A stretch of DNA of 64,000 nucleotides from Ruminiclostridium josui JCM 17888 (lineage in GTDB: Bacteria > Bacillota > Clostridia > Acetivibrionales > DSM-1351): the NCBI RefSeq assembly GCF_000526495.1, contig NZ_JAGE01000001.1, positions 2,724,001 to 2,788,000 on the forward strand, written 5' to 3'. A model generated the notes under the pieces. That model worked only from the letters and a program-made list of their open reading frames with translations, ran no database searches and was not told the DNA's origin. A program made the position numbers and the translations under genes. The first letter of the stretch is position 1, and each line of letters starts with the position of its first letter. This document shows positions 8,274-18,193 of this stretch, piece after piece.

Positions 8274-10135
8274 GTGGAAAATCAGTAAAGCATGAGAGAA
8301 CAAAAAAACAAGGGTTTATGGGCGGTCGTGGTCCAATGGGAATGAAAACAGAAAAGGCCAAGGACTTTAAAGGTACAATGAAAAAATTGCTAACCTATAT
8401 GAAACCCTACAGATTCTCTATTATAATAGTGCTTATATTTGCTGTGGGCAGTGCCGCATTTTCCATTGTAGGACCAAAGATATTGGGAAAAGCGGTTACA
8501 AAGATTTATCTTGGTTTGGTGGATAAAGTCAGTGGTACAGGTAATGGAATTGACTTTGAATATATTGGAGAAACACTATTATTTCTTATAGGCTTGTATG
8601 CGATAAGTGCTATATTCTCATTCGTGCAGGGTTATGTAATGGCAGGAGTAGCACAGAAGGTTTCGTATAGTATGAGAAAAAATATTTCTCAGAAAATAAA
8701 CCGCATGCCATTAAAGTTTTTTGACAAAGTTACTCATGGAGAAGTTTTATCAAGAGTTACAAATGATATTGATACTGTTAGCCAAACATTAAATCAAAGC
8801 TTGTCACAGATGTTTTCTTCTTTTACATTACTTATTGGCGTATTGATAATGATGTTGTCAATAAGCTGGATTATGACATTAGCATCTGTACTTATAATAC
8901 CTTTATCAGTTATTCTAATATCTGTAATTGTTAAAAAGTCACAGAAGTACTTTAAAGATCAACAGGAATATTTAGGCCATGTTAACGGTCATGTTGAAGA
9001 AATATATAGCGGACACAACATAATGAAGGCCTTTAACGGTGAGAAAAAAGCAATTGAACAGTTTGACAGTCTCAATGATACACTGTATAAATCAGCTTGG
9101 AAATCACAGTTTCTTTCCGGTATGATGCCACCAATAATGATGTTTGTAGGAAATATAGGTTATGTTTTGGTAACTATACTGGGTGGATGGCTTACAATCA
9201 AGAATAAAATTGAGGTTGGAGATATTGTTTCATTCATTCAATATGTTCGTACATTCCAACAGCCAATAGGTCAGGCGGCACAGATTGCAAATGTTCTTCA
9301 GTCCACAGCAGCTGCTGCCGAAAGAGTTTTTGCTTTCCTTGAAGAAGAGGAAGAAGTAGAGGATATTTCAAACCCTGCGGATACTTCAAATATTAGAGGC
9401 GAAGTTGAATTTAAAAATGTTCACTTTGGATACAATCCTGAGAAAATCATAATCAATGACTTCTCAGCAAAGGTAAAACCGGGTCAAAGAGTGGCTATAG
9501 TTGGTCCTACAGGAGCAGGTAAGACAACAATGGTTAAACTTTTAATGCGCTTTTATGATTTAAACAGCGGTGGCATATTTATTGACGGTATTAATATTAA
9601 TGATTTCAAACGAAATGATTTACGTGATTTGTTTGGAATGGTTCTTCAGGATACATGGCTGTTTAATGGAAGTATAATGGAAAATATCCGTTACGGAAGA
9701 TTGGATGCAACTGATGAAGAGGTTAAGGAAGCAGCCAAGGCAGCGCATGCCCACCACTTTATAAAGACGCTTCCGGAAGGCTATAACATGATTTTGAATG
9801 AAGAGGCCAGCAATGTATCACAAGGTCAGAAACAGCTACTTACAATAGCCAGAGCTATTTTGTCAAATCCTAAGATTCTTATTCTGGATGAAGCAACCAG
9901 CTCAGTTGATACACGTACGGAAGTATTGATACAAAAGGCTATGGAAAACTTAATGAAGGATAGAACAAGTTTTATCATTGCTCACAGACTGTCAACAATC
10001 AGAGATGCAGACTTGATTCTGGTTATGAAGGACGGAGATATCGCAGAGCAGGGTAACCATGAGGAACTCCTTGCTGCAAACGGTTTCTATGCCTCATTGT
10101 ACAACAGTCAGTTTGAAACTGAGGAAGCATCATAA
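8270..10135 (+). CDS. Heterodimeric ABC exporter partner subunit
   Basis: 621 residues: six membrane helices (about 45-340), then an ATPase with Walker A GPTGAGKTT, signature VSQGQKQLL, Walker B ILILDEATSSVDT with intact catalytic Glu, and switch His in IAHRLSTI. The signature has SQGQ in place of SGGQ, common in the consensus half of heterodimers. A ~35-residue basic N-terminal tail precedes the membrane part. ATGA overlap with the upstream subunit shows coupled synthesis. A strong hairpin terminator follows. Confidence 0.9.
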   Translation: MSGKSVKHERTKKQGFMGGRGPMGMKTEKAKDFKGTMKKLLTYMKPYRFSIIIVLIFAVGSAAFSIVGPKILGKAVTKIYLGLVDKVSGTGNGIDFEYIGETLLFLIGLYAISAIFSFVQGYVMAGVAQKVSYSMRKNISQKINRMPLKFFDKVTHGEVLSRVTNDIDTVSQTLNQSLSQMFSSFTLLIGVLIMMLSISWIMTLASVLIIPLSVILISVIVKKSQKYFKDQQEYLGHVNGHVEEIYSGHNIMKAFNGEKKAIEQFDSLNDTLYKSAWKSQFLSGMMPPIMMFVGNIGYVLVTILGGWLTIKNKIEVGDIVSFIQYVRTFQQPIGQAAQIANVLQSTAAAAERVFAFLEEEEEVEDISNPADTSNIRGEVEFKNVHFGYNPEKIIINDFSAKVKPGQRVAIVGPTGAGKTTMVKLLMRFYDLNSGGIFIDGININDFKRNDLRDLFGMVLQDTWLFNGSIMENIRYGRLDATDEEVKEAAKAAHAHHFIKTLPEGYNMILNEEASNVSQGQKQLLTIARAILSNPKILILDEATSSVDTRTEVLIQKAMENLMKDRTSFIIAHRLSTIRDADLILVMKDGDIAEQGNHEELLAANGFYASLYNSQFETEEAS

Positions 10136-10156
10136 AATACAAACATTTAATAATAA

Positions 10157-10200
10157 GGGGCTATCACAAAACAGAATGCTTTCTGTTTTGTGATAGCCCC
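10157..10200. terminator. Bidirectional terminator with perfect 20-bp arms
   Basis: A perfect 20-bp inverted repeat (10157-10176 and 10181-10200) with a TGCT loop lies between the convergent exporter and DUF1015 genes. The arm GGGGCTATCACAAAAC resembles the arm of the hairpin at 41249-41307 (GAGGCTGTCGCAAAAC), so both may belong to a dispersed terminator family. Confidence 0.85.
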
Positions 10201-10222
10201 ACTTAATTTTGACCGGATAAAG

Positions 10223-11530
10223 TTACTTTATCTTCCTGCACTCCAGATAGAAACGTTTTTCTTCCGCTTCTCCCATGGAGAAGGTTTTCCTTGGCAAAGC
10301 GCCATCTAAAATAACAGTTTTGAAAAGGTCTGTTTTATTCATTGAGGGCAGATAAATGCCCAGGTTTCCAGTTTGTGACCCTAGTCTTGTTACAACATCC
10401 TCACCGTGAATATAATCTATTTTTACTTGAGGGTGTTCTTTTATGTAATAATCCAGAAAAGCTTGAAGTGTACCTACTTCCAGATTACTTACAGGATTAT
10501 TAATTGTAATTTCTCCTGAGCCTTCTGAGGTTATGTACTTAAATACATGTGGTTTTGAATTTTTACTACATGTATTGTTTTGGTAGTAAGCAGAAAATTC
10601 ATTTAAAAGGTTTTTTGCATCTACATTAAACAAAACTCTATGAATAGGTTCAAATACAAGGCCTTCATCATGAACATTTACCAACTCCACTAATGCATAT
10701 CTTGCAGGATGATTTTGCTGCTCTTCATAGGAAAGACCTGATTTTACGTTTTCCCAGTGGCCTTTTGCCGAGGCAAGAGAATGATTACCGTCACCTACTG
10801 CAAAAAGCAGTACATCTTCCTGATTTTCTAGACCATATTTTTCACGGAAATTTTTTAAATCAGCAAGTTGTGACAGAGCCTCTGCAACGGAGGAAAGATC
10901 TTCTTCGTCAGATACTTGATACCCTTTTATGTGTCCTCCGTTCATCATAAGCTCGAAGTCATAAAGTTTTTCAAGTTTATCAGCTTTTTGAGCTAGAGGT
11001 TCAATAACCTTTTTGTCAGGATCGTCTATTAGAACCATAATATGAGGCAGTTCTATTGGAGCATTCTGACGAATTTTTATACGGGGGGGAAGTCTCTCTA
11101 TGACTGTACCCTCGGTAGCTCTTATCAATGTACAAGAACCTTTTGTATAGCTATAACATTCAAGATCAAGTGCAACCATAAGCCCTTTTCTGGACTGGGT
11201 ATGGGAAGTTTGCCTGTCTACAAGGATAAAACATTCATCAAGTTCATTTAGTGTACCTGATTGTATATAGTTATCCATGTTACTGTTAATGGTATTTATT
11301 CTGGTGTCACTGTCACCATCCTCCAAATACACCTCTGGGAATATTATATTATAGGTGGAGGGACTATCCTTAGTAATGTCTGCAACTTTTTCCCAGTAAC
11401 TGCGCTCAGATGTATATTGGTCACATGCAACAACAGCCCATTTTTCAAGTTGACATTTTGAATCAGGGAGCATGATTTTAGGAATTTTTAAACCTAATTT
11501 TGATAGTATTTTTTTGTAATTATCCATCAT
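10223..11530 (-). CDS. DUF1015 family protein (SerK/ParB-like fold family)
   Basis: About 435 residues matching DUF1015: KWAVVACDQYTSE near residue 30, a central FAVGDGNHSLASAK motif (GDGNHS is the family signature) and a C-terminal FDYY/IHGEDV region. The family includes archaeal free-serine kinase SerK; residues of the GDGNHS loop take part in phosphate chemistry there. Whether this protein is a kinase cannot be told. The start is ATG 11530 or 11527, five bases after GAGGT, rather than GTG 11539. Single gene, convergent with the exporter operon. Confidence 0.8.
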   Translation of the reverse strand: MMDNYKKILSKLGLKIPKIMLPDSKCQLEKWAVVACDQYTSERSYWEKVADITKDSPSTYNIIFPEVYLEDGDSDTRINTINSNMDNYIQSGTLNELDECFILVDRQTSHTQSRKGLMVALDLECYSYTKGSCTLIRATEGTVIERLPPRIKIRQNAPIELPHIMVLIDDPDKKVIEPLAQKADKLEKLYDFELMMNGGHIKGYQVSDEEDLSSVAEALSQLADLKNFREKYGLENQEDVLLFAVGDGNHSLASAKGHWENVKSGLSYEEQQNHPARYALVELVNVHDEGLVFEPIHRVLFNVDAKNLLNEFSAYYQNNTCSKNSKPHVFKYITSEGSGEITINNPVSNLEVGTLQAFLDYYIKEHPQVKIDYIHGEDVVTRLGSQTGNLGIYLPSMNKTDLFKTVILDGALPRKTFSMGEAEEKRFYLECRKIK

Positions 11531-11731
11531 ATACCTCACAATTTAGCGAATTAAAGTGTTCATGTAAATTCTACATTAATTGCACTTTTTAGTCAATTTA
11601 ACACACCCATTTCCATAATAAATTTTGGTTTGATTAATTATTCAATTTCTCTGAATGATTTAAAAAATAAAAGAAATAATAATGTGTGTACAAATTTGTG
11701 ATAGAAGAACAACAAAGTGCAGGTGAGCAGA

Positions 11732-12277
11732 ATGTTGAGTATGTACAGCCATGTATTAGGACTGCCAGTAATAAGTGCAAGCAATGGATTAAAAATAGGA
11801 AATCTAAAGGATGTAATATTTTCCAGAGAAAATAAGGGCGTAGTAGCTTTTGTAATGGAAAAAGGAAGTAATCCTGTAAAAGGTAACGTGGTAATGCTGC
11901 ATGATGTTTTGAGTCTGGGTAATGATGCATTGATAGTTAGTAGTCCGGACTGTCTGCTCAATTACAGAAAGTTTAAGAAATCCTTTGAAGAAAGCGAGAA
12001 AATACAGCTTCGGGGATTGAAAATATATACCAGGCAAGGAGAGGATATAGGGGTTGTTCAAGATATCCTTTTTGACTACAGAACAGGCAAGGTTGAAGGA
12101 GTGCAGGTTTCTGACGGCTTGGTTCAGGATATTTTGAAAGGAAGAAGTATCCTACCTTTTATCGGTAAAGTTGAAATAAGCAATAGTAATATTTTAATTG
12201 AAAACGGGGCAGTTGAAGAAATGGTAAGTACAGGTGGAGGATTACGAAGTCGGCTTGGAAACGATACTATAATGTAA
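11732..12277 (+). CDS. PRC-barrel domain protein
   Basis: About 181 residues with two PRC-barrel-like halves: GLPVISASNGLKIGNLKDV at about 10-28 and LRGLKIYTRQGEDIGVVQDI at about 94-113. Each has the G-x-x-I/V-G-x-V/L-x-D turn of the fold seen in ribosome maturation factor RimM and photosynthetic reaction centre H. Likely cytoplasmic, scaffold or membrane-associated; role unknown. ATG 11732 follows AGGTGAGCAGA. The next gene, a small glycine-rich membrane protein, begins 17 bp after the stop, so the two form one unit. Confidence 0.8.
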   Translation: MLSMYSHVLGLPVISASNGLKIGNLKDVIFSRENKGVVAFVMEKGSNPVKGNVVMLHDVLSLGNDALIVSSPDCLLNYRKFKKSFEESEKIQLRGLKIYTRQGEDIGVVQDILFDYRTGKVEGVQVSDGLVQDILKGRSILPFIGKVEISNSNILIENGAVEEMVSTGGGLRSRLGNDTIM

Positions 12278-12294
12278 AACAGGAGGAGTGATTT

Positions 12295-12474
12295 ATGTTG
12301 AGAAATTTTACTAAAGGTTTGGTAGTCGGAGGATTAATTGGAGCTTCTATAAGTGTCTTAACAAATCCTGAGGTAGTTGATCCCAGAATGAGGAGAAAAA
12401 TGATGAAATCTGGGAGAAAAATATTACACAGGTCAAACAATATGTTTGGTGAAATGATTCATATGTTCAGGTAA
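12295..12474 (+). CDS. Small YtxH-like membrane-anchored protein (59 aa)
   Basis: Starts at ATG 12295 after AGGAGGAG and ends with TAA at 12472-12474. The N-terminus holds one hydrophobic glycine-rich segment (GLVVGGLIGASISVL, residues 8-22) followed by a strongly basic tail with four Met-Arg/Lys clusters. This layout is like YtxH/DUF6672-type small envelope proteins. It follows the PRC-barrel gene closely. Function unknown; I rely on the strong ribosome binding site and the sensible composition. Confidence 0.7.
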   Translation: MLRNFTKGLVVGGLIGASISVLTNPEVVDPRMRRKMMKSGRKILHRSNNMFGEMIHMFR

Positions 12475-12506
12475 AAAGGATATTAAAAATACTGGAAGAT
12501 TAGGCA

Positions 12507-12541
12507 GGGGTCTGCTGTAAAATCCGTATTCAGCAGACCCC
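12507..12541 (+). terminator. Hairpin between the small membrane protein and AI-2E family gene
   Basis: GGGGTCTGCTG and CAGCAGACCCC pair perfectly over 11 bp with a 13-nt loop. No T run follows, so it may be a weak terminator or an RNA processing hairpin. Confidence 0.5.
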
Positions 12542-12564
12542 AAATACCATAAATGGAGTGAGCT

Positions 12565-13614
12565 ATGACTAAGACAAAAAAAGCAATACTTTACATAATA
12601 TTGATATTTTTAGTGCTTGGTACAGCAGTATTTTTCTATTTCTATATTGACAAAATAATTAAGATTCTTTATCCGTTTTTTATTGCTTCCTTAATTGCGT
12701 ACATTATATATCCCCTGGTTATAAGATTTGAACGTAAAGGAGTAAAAAGAAGCGTATCAATAATTTTAATTTATATATTTATTGCTTTGACTCTGATTTT
12801 TTTTGGTATTTACGTTATGCCAGAAGTCTTAAGTAACGGAAAGGAGCTTTTTAAAACTTTACCCAATATTACAAGTAGTTATCGGGAGTATTTTAACAAT
12901 TGCATATCTAAAATAAAGGCAAGTAAATGGCCCCCGGAAGTGAAAGACCTTATTTTCAATGAAATTAACTATGGTGCCGGGTTCCTGCAGGTTTATGCAG
13001 CAAGGGTGATGAAGAAAACACTCTCTGTACTTGCTTCTTCAATAGTAATTATGCTTAACATAGTACTGTCCATGATAATAGCATATTACTTTTTGAAGGA
13101 TGCAGAGGTTTTAAAAAATTCTACCCTTATGCTTGTTCCGAAGAAAATGAGAAATGATGTTATAAATACAGGCAGAGAATTGAATTCAATAGCTACCCAT
13201 TTTATACAAGGACAGCTTACTACAGCACTTATTGTTGGGATTATGGAAACTATTGGACTTTATCTTATAAAAATAAAATATCCATTTGTTCTTGGACTCT
13301 TTGGGGGAGTGGCAAATATAATTCCCTATTTTGGCCCGTTTCTAGGAGCTATACCGGCAGTTGCGGTGGCTTTACTACAATCGCCCTATAAGGCGGCTTT
13401 GGCGGCACTTGTTTTTATAGTGGTTCAGCAAATTGATAATGCATTTATATCTCCTAAAATTATTGAAGGAAAGTTGGGGCTTCACCCTGTGACAACAATT
13501 CTTGCGGTACTAGTGGGGGGAGAATTTTTCGGTATAATAGGGATGTTGATAGGAGTGCCTGTGGCGGCAATGTTGAAAGTCATTCTTAAAAAGATAATAG
13601 ATTTGATAGTATAG
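12565..13614 (+). CDS. AI-2E family transporter (putative permease)
   Basis: 349 residues with about eight membrane segments and the family arrangement: two N-terminal helices (8-55), a soluble part around 90-140, and the conserved C-terminal block with FVLGLFGGVANIIPYFGP (~235-252) and the IDNAFISPKIIEGKLGLHP motif (~292-310). The family contains YdbI/TqsA-like proteins and Na+/H+ antiporters; substrates vary. GGAGTGAGCT precedes the ATG. Confidence 0.88.
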   Translation: MTKTKKAILYIILIFLVLGTAVFFYFYIDKIIKILYPFFIASLIAYIIYPLVIRFERKGVKRSVSIILIYIFIALTLIFFGIYVMPEVLSNGKELFKTLPNITSSYREYFNNCISKIKASKWPPEVKDLIFNEINYGAGFLQVYAARVMKKTLSVLASSIVIMLNIVLSMIIAYYFLKDAEVLKNSTLMLVPKKMRNDVINTGRELNSIATHFIQGQLTTALIVGIMETIGLYLIKIKYPFVLGLFGGVANIIPYFGPFLGAIPAVAVALLQSPYKAALAALVFIVVQQIDNAFISPKIIEGKLGLHPVTTILAVLVGGEFFGIIGMLIGVPVAAMLKVILKKIIDLIV

Positions 13615-13681
13615 ACTATATTGCTTTAACTAAAAAGATTATTTATTATATAAATAAAAAGAGTGCAGAAACGGAGAAGAT

Positions 13682-13930
13682 ATGAAACTTAAAAGAAAGA
13701 CTAAATTAATTATAATTGTTGTAATAGCTGGATTATTGATTTTATATGGTATACTTGACAGAATTTTTTCCTTCAATTTGAACCCCAAAACAGTAAATAA
13801 TGTGGGTATGGTGCTTATGATTCTGGCTTTTGCGCTGCTTTTCAGTGACACAAAAAGAGATAACAGTTCATCAACTAATGAAAAAACGGATATTACAACT
13901 AATGATGATGAAAAAGAAAATCACTCTTGA
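13682..13930 (+). CDS. Small membrane protein (82 aa)
   Basis: Two hydrophobic segments (about residues 9-26 and 39-56) and a hydrophilic tail rich in Asp, Glu, Ser, Thr and Asn. GGAGAAG precedes the ATG closely. I do not recognise a family. It lies between the AI-2E transporter gene and the T-box leader, and may be the last gene of the transporter's transcript. Confidence 0.6.
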   Translation: MKLKRKTKLIIIVVIAGLLILYGILDRIFSFNLNPKTVNNVGMVLMILAFALLFSDTKRDNSSSTNEKTDITTNDDEKENHS

Positions 13931-13969
13931 CAGTAATGCTCATATTATATATCATAAATTTAATAAAAT

Positions 13970-14253
13970 TTTATAAAGAAGTGCTATGAGATAAAGGCTG
14001 TGAACAAGAGGAGTATACAGTTTTGTTGATACCCAAAGAGAGAAGCGGTTGGTGAAAAGCTTCGGATCTGAACTGTAGAAGGTAGCTTGGGAGCTCTGCA
14101 CCGAAGTAATAGTAGGCTGCAGCGGAGTTGCGAACGTTAACTCGTTTAAAGATCATCAATAAATTTATAGGATTTTGACCTATAACATTTATTCGTGAAT
14201 TTTGGTGGTACCGCGAAATAAGACTTCGTCCAAATATTGGACGGAGTTTTTTT
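13970..14253 (+). promoter_or_regulatory. T-box leader (tRNA-sensing) for valS
   Basis: The hallmark GGTGGTACCGCG (14204-14215) is present, followed by a terminator (CTTCGTCCAA 14224-14233 with TTGGACGGAG 14237-14246, then T7). Upstream is stem I with GAGGAGTA near 14008 and a candidate specifier GTA (Val) at 14075-14077 within GAACTGTAGAAG. Uncharged tRNA-Val would stabilise the antiterminator and let transcription continue. valS is the second gene downstream. The exact specifier codon is my reading from context; a reading frame one base off would give TGT (Cys). Confidence 0.9.
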
Positions 14254-14278
14254 ATATAACTGAGAAAGGAGAAAGCAT

Positions 14279-14518
14279 ATGAAACCTATTGAAATATTGG
14301 CTTTGGTCTTAATGGCTATTGGATTTATTAGTGTTTATATGGCAAAAACAATAGTGAGAAAGTTTGATTTGGCAAAAAAACAGACTTGTGAGCATGAAGC
14401 AGAAATGACCGCAGAGGAAGTTGAGGAATATAAGTTTAACAAGGCTGTTTTTAATATAAAAATATCAGGATATCTTGTGGCAACACCAGGAATTGCTTTA
14501 TTAGTTATTTTCAGATAG
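14279..14518 (+). CDS. Small membrane protein between T-box and valS (79 aa)
   Basis: Two hydrophobic segments (residues 4-23 and 61-78) flank a charged middle (KFDLAKKQTCEHEAEMTAEEVEEYK). A clear AAAGGAGAAAG precedes the ATG. It lies between the T-box terminator and valS, 33 bp before valS, so it must be under tRNA-Val control too. Family not recognised. Confidence 0.75.
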   Translation: MKPIEILALVLMAIGFISVYMAKTIVRKFDLAKKQTCEHEAEMTAEEVEEYKFNKAVFNIKISGYLVATPGIALLVIFR

Positions 14519-14551
14519 TTGTTATTTTAGAATGAAGAGGAGGTTGTTTTT

Positions 14552-17203
14552 ATGGATGAAAAGCAAAACATAGCTAAACAATACGATCCGGGACAGGTTG
14601 AGGACCGGCTATATAAAAAATGGATGGATGAAGGTTATTTCCATGCAGTAGCTGACAAGAGCAAAAAACCTTTTACAATTGTGATTCCTCCGCCAAACAT
14701 AACAGGGCAGCTTCATATGGGGCATGCTCTTGATAATACTCTACAGGACATTCTTATAAGAACAAAGAGAATGCAGGGCTACTGTGCATTGTGGCTTCCG
14801 GGAACTGACCACGCCAGTATTGCAACAGAAGCAAAGCTAGTTGATGCATTGGCAAAAGAGGGGATATCAAAGGATAGCCTTGGACGTGAGAAATTTCTTG
14901 AAAAGGCTTGGGAATGGAAAAAAGTTTATGGCAGCAGGATAGTTGAACAGCTAAAAAAACTTGGAAGCTCCTGCGATTGGGAACGTGAACGTTTTACAAT
15001 GGACGAGGGACTTTCCAAAGCAGTTCAGGAAGTTTTTCTGAAGCTCTATGATAAAGGACTTATATACAAGGGTGAAAGAATTACAAACTGGTGTCCTAAG
15101 TGTAATACTTCAATATCAGATATAGAAGTTGAGTATGAGGAACAGGCGGGAAACTTCTGGCATATCAAGTATCCTGTAAAGGACTCTGATGAATTTGTAA
15201 TAATTGCAACTACCCGTCCTGAAACTCTCTTGGGTGATACTGCTGTAGCAGTAAATCCTGAAGATGAGAGATACACGCACTTGGTAGGAAAAACCTTGAT
15301 TCTGCCTTTGGTAAACAAAGAGATACCTGTAATAGCTGACTCTTATGTTGATAAGGAATTCGGTACAGGCTGCGTTAAGATAACACCTGCTCATGACCCA
15401 AATGACTATGAAGTTGGCCTTCGTCACAATCTGCCTCAGATAAGGATAATGAATGACAATGCCATAATGAATGAAAACGCAGGACAATACAAGGGCATGG
15501 ATAGGTACGAAGCCAGAAAGAAAATGGTAGAGGATTTGGAGAAGCTGGGACTTCTGGTTAAGATTGAACCACATTCACATAATGTAGGTACTTGCCAGAG
15601 ATGTAAAACAGTTGTTGAACCTCTTATTTCAAAACAGTGGTATGTTCGTATGAAGCCATTGGCTGAACCGGCTATAGATGTTGTAAGAAATGGAACAATC
15701 AAATTTGTACCTGAGAGATTTTCAAAAATATACTTTAACTGGATGGAAAATATTCAGGATTGGTGTATTTCAAGACAGCTTTGGTGGGGACACAGAATTC
15801 CTGCATACTATTGTCAGGAATGCGGACATATGATGGTTCAGGAAACTGCTCCTGATACTTGTTCCAAATGCGGAAGCAAAAGAATTGAACAGGACCCGGA
15901 TACACTGGATACATGGTTCAGTTCAGCATTGTGGCCTTTTTCAACACTAGGCTGGCCTGAAAAAACAGAAGATTTGGAATATTTTTATCCTACAGATGTA
16001 CTGGTAACAGGCTACGATATAATATTCTTCTGGGTTGCAAGAATGATATTCTCAGGTATGGAGCATATGAAGCAGGAGCCTTTCAAGTATGTATTCATAC
16101 ATGGTATTGTGAGGGATTCACAGGGGAGAAAGATGAGTAAATCCCTTGGAAATGGAATAGACCCTTTGGAGGTAATAGCCCAGTACGGTACAGATGCATT
16201 GAGATTTGCTCTTACAATTGGAAACTCACCAGGAAATGATTTGAGATTCTCTCCTGAAAAGGTTGAATCTGCAAGAAACTTTGCTAACAAGGTATGGAAT
16301 GCATCAAGATTCGTTCTTATGAATTTTGATGAAGACCTTGATTTTAGCAAGGTAGACAAGAAGAAATTTTCTATTGCAGATAAATGGATTTTGAGCAGAA
16401 TAAATACAGTAACTAAAGAGGTTACTGAAAATATTGAGAAGTTCGAGCTTGGCCTCGGTTTGCAGAAAGTATACGACTTTATATGGGAAGAGTTCTGTGA
16501 CTGGTACATCGAGATGGTTAAGCCAAAACTTTATGACAGGGAAAGCGAAGGAAGGCTGGAAGCTCAGTATGTTCTAAACTTTGTTCTTGGAAACGCTATG
16601 AAGCTGCTGCATCCGTACATGCCTTTTGTAACTGAGGAAATCTACACACACCTGATTAATGACGGCAGAAGCATAATGATTTCCCAATGGCCGGAGTACA
16701 GCGAAGAACTGAATTTTGCAGAAGACGAAGCAAAAATGGCCATCATCATGGATGCCATTAGAAGCATAAGAAATACCCGTGCTGAAATGAATGTTCCGCC
16801 TTCAAGAAAAGCAAAGATTATATTTGTTGCAGCTGGTGAAACAGAAAAAGCTACTCTGACAGAGGGAACTTCTTTCTTCCAGAGACTTGCAAGTGCATCT
16901 GATGTAACAGTACAGCTTAACAAAGAAGGAATTCCTTCTGATGCGGTAGGAGCAGTTGTTCATGGCGCAGAAATATTCATTCCTCTTGATGAGCTGATAG
17001 ACATTGAGAAAGAAATCGAAAGACTGGAAAAGGAAAAGAAAAACCTTGAGGGAGAACTAAAAAGAGTAAAAGGAAAGCTCAGCAATGAAGGTTTTGTTGC
17101 AAAAGCTCCACAAAAGGTAATAGAAGAAGAAAAGGCAAAACAGGCAAAATACCAGGATATGTACGACAAGGTAGTTGAGAGATTGGAAAGCCTGAAAAAG
17201 TAA
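14552..17203 (+). CDS. valS: Valyl-tRNA synthetase
   Basis: Class I aminoacyl-tRNA synthetase that charges tRNA-Val. 883 residues, normal for bacterial ValRS. It has the HIGH-type motif in [13 protein letters not shown] (~50-62), the editing domain (~190-340) with [17 protein letters not shown], two zinc-finger-like CxxC sets (near 178-184 and 420-450) and [12 protein letters not shown] (~528). The C-terminal coiled coil (~815-883) binds tRNA. GAGGAGG precedes the ATG. Expression is set by the T-box leader. Confidence 0.98.
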   Translation: MDEKQNIAKQYDPGQVEDRLYKKWMDEGYFHAVADKSKKPFTIVIPPPNITGQLHMGHALDNTLQDILIRTKRMQGYCALWLPGTDHASIATEAKLVDALAKEGISKDSLGREKFLEKAWEWKKVYGSRIVEQLKKLGSSCDWERERFTMDEGLSKAVQEVFLKLYDKGLIYKGERITNWCPKCNTSISDIEVEYEEQAGNFWHIKYPVKDSDEFVIIATTRPETLLGDTAVAVNPEDERYTHLVGKTLILPLVNKEIPVIADSYVDKEFGTGCVKITPAHDPNDYEVGLRHNLPQIRIMNDNAIMNENAGQYKGMDRYEARKKMVEDLEKLGLLVKIEPHSHNVGTCQRCKTVVEPLISKQWYVRMKPLAEPAIDVVRNGTIKFVPERFSKIYFNWMENIQDWCISRQLWWGHRIPAYYCQECGHMMVQETAPDTCSKCGSKRIEQDPDTLDTWFSSALWPFSTLGWPEKTEDLEYFYPTDVLVTGYDIIFFWVARMIFSGMEHMKQEPFKYVFIHGIVRDSQGRKMSKSLGNGIDPLEVIAQYGTDALRFALTIGNSPGNDLRFSPEKVESARNFANKVWNASRFVLMNFDEDLDFSKVDKKKFSIADKWILSRINTVTKEVTENIEKFELGLGLQKVYDFIWEEFCDWYIEMVKPKLYDRESEGRLEAQYVLNFVLGNAMKLLHPYMPFVTEEIYTHLINDGRSIMISQWPEYSEELNFAEDEAKMAIIMDAIRSIRNTRAEMNVPPSRKAKIIFVAAGETEKATLTEGTSFFQRLASASDVTVQLNKEGIPSDAVGAVVHGAEIFIPLDELIDIEKEIERLEKEKKNLEGELKRVKGKLSNEGFVAKAPQKVIEEEKAKQAKYQDMYDKVVERLESLKK

Positions 17204-17342
17204 GTATCATAACATAAGAGAATCGGTTTTATCCAAGTAGACTTAATAGTCAGTTTGGTAAGACTGGTTCTTTTGTTTTTCATTTATTTTTAGTGCTGAT
17301 GGATGTAAACAGTATTTATCAGGATTTTCAGTATGTGAAATA

Positions 17343-18179
17343 ATGGATTATTTCTATAAAAATCATAAAGGATATCAAGGCATACATACGCCTGTTGTAG
17401 CAGTGCTTGATACTGGAGTAAGCAAAAATGTTGATATAATTGATAGTGTCATATATTTTAAAGATTTTATAAATAATAAAGGTGATTACTATGATGATAA
17501 TGGACACGGTACCAAGGTTTGCGGAATAATAACAGGAAATGGAAAAAACTCCATGGGAAGGTATAAGGGGCTATCAGATAAGACTGATTTGGTAGTATTA
17601 AAAATTGCCGACTCCAATGGAAATGTCGTTTTAGCTTCACTTATTGATGCATTACTATGGTTGGACAATAACGTAGAAAAGTATAATATTAGAATAGCTT
17701 GTATGTCCTTCGGGTTTGATACAATCAATTCTACTATTACTATAAATTACTTGGATTTACTCATCAAAAACTTAATAGATAAGAACGTATTATTTGTTTC
17801 TTCGGCAGGTAACCGAGGTGGTATGGATGGTTTAGTTACTTTTCCGGGATCCTTGGAAAGAGTTATAACTGTAGGAAGTATTAGCTTCAATCCAAAACAG
17901 GATAAAGATATTACTGAATCAATAATTAGCGCTTTTTCAAGTATCAAAACCGAAAGTAACGTACAAAAGCCGGATAATTATGCCCCTGGTGAGAATATCA
18001 TAGTACCATGTTGTGACACCAACGGAGGATTAAAATATGAAAGTGTTAACGGAACGTCTTTTAGTGCAGCGATTTTTTGTGGGCAATTATCCATTTACTG
18101 GGGTGAAAATTACTCGTTTTCAAGTATAGAAATGAAGGATTTGATTAAGAGAAATTCTAAAAATGGTATTTTAATGTAA
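17343..18179 (+). CDS. Subtilisin-like serine peptidase (S8), compact and without signal peptide
   Basis: 278 residues with the full S8 triad: Asp in VVAVLDTGVS (~22), His in DNGHGTKVCGIITG (~54) and Ser in NGTSFSAAIFCGQ (~238), plus the oxyanion Asn in SSAGNRGG (~156). There is no signal peptide or propeptide, so it would act inside the cell or be exported by another route. The ribosome binding site is weak. The frame is open for 81 bp upstream (from 17262) without an ATG, GTG or TTG, so an N-terminal part may have been lost or an unusual start may be used. The next gene, a lipoprotein, begins 14 bp later, so they are one unit. Confidence 0.85.
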   Translation: MDYFYKNHKGYQGIHTPVVAVLDTGVSKNVDIIDSVIYFKDFINNKGDYYDDNGHGTKVCGIITGNGKNSMGRYKGLSDKTDLVVLKIADSNGNVVLASLIDALLWLDNNVEKYNIRIACMSFGFDTINSTITINYLDLLIKNLIDKNVLFVSSAGNRGGMDGLVTFPGSLERVITVGSISFNPKQDKDITESIISAFSSIKTESNVQKPDNYAPGENIIVPCCDTNGGLKYESVNGTSFSAAIFCGQLSIYWGENYSFSSIEMKDLIKRNSKNGILM

Positions 18180-18193
18180 AGGAGTATATTTAA

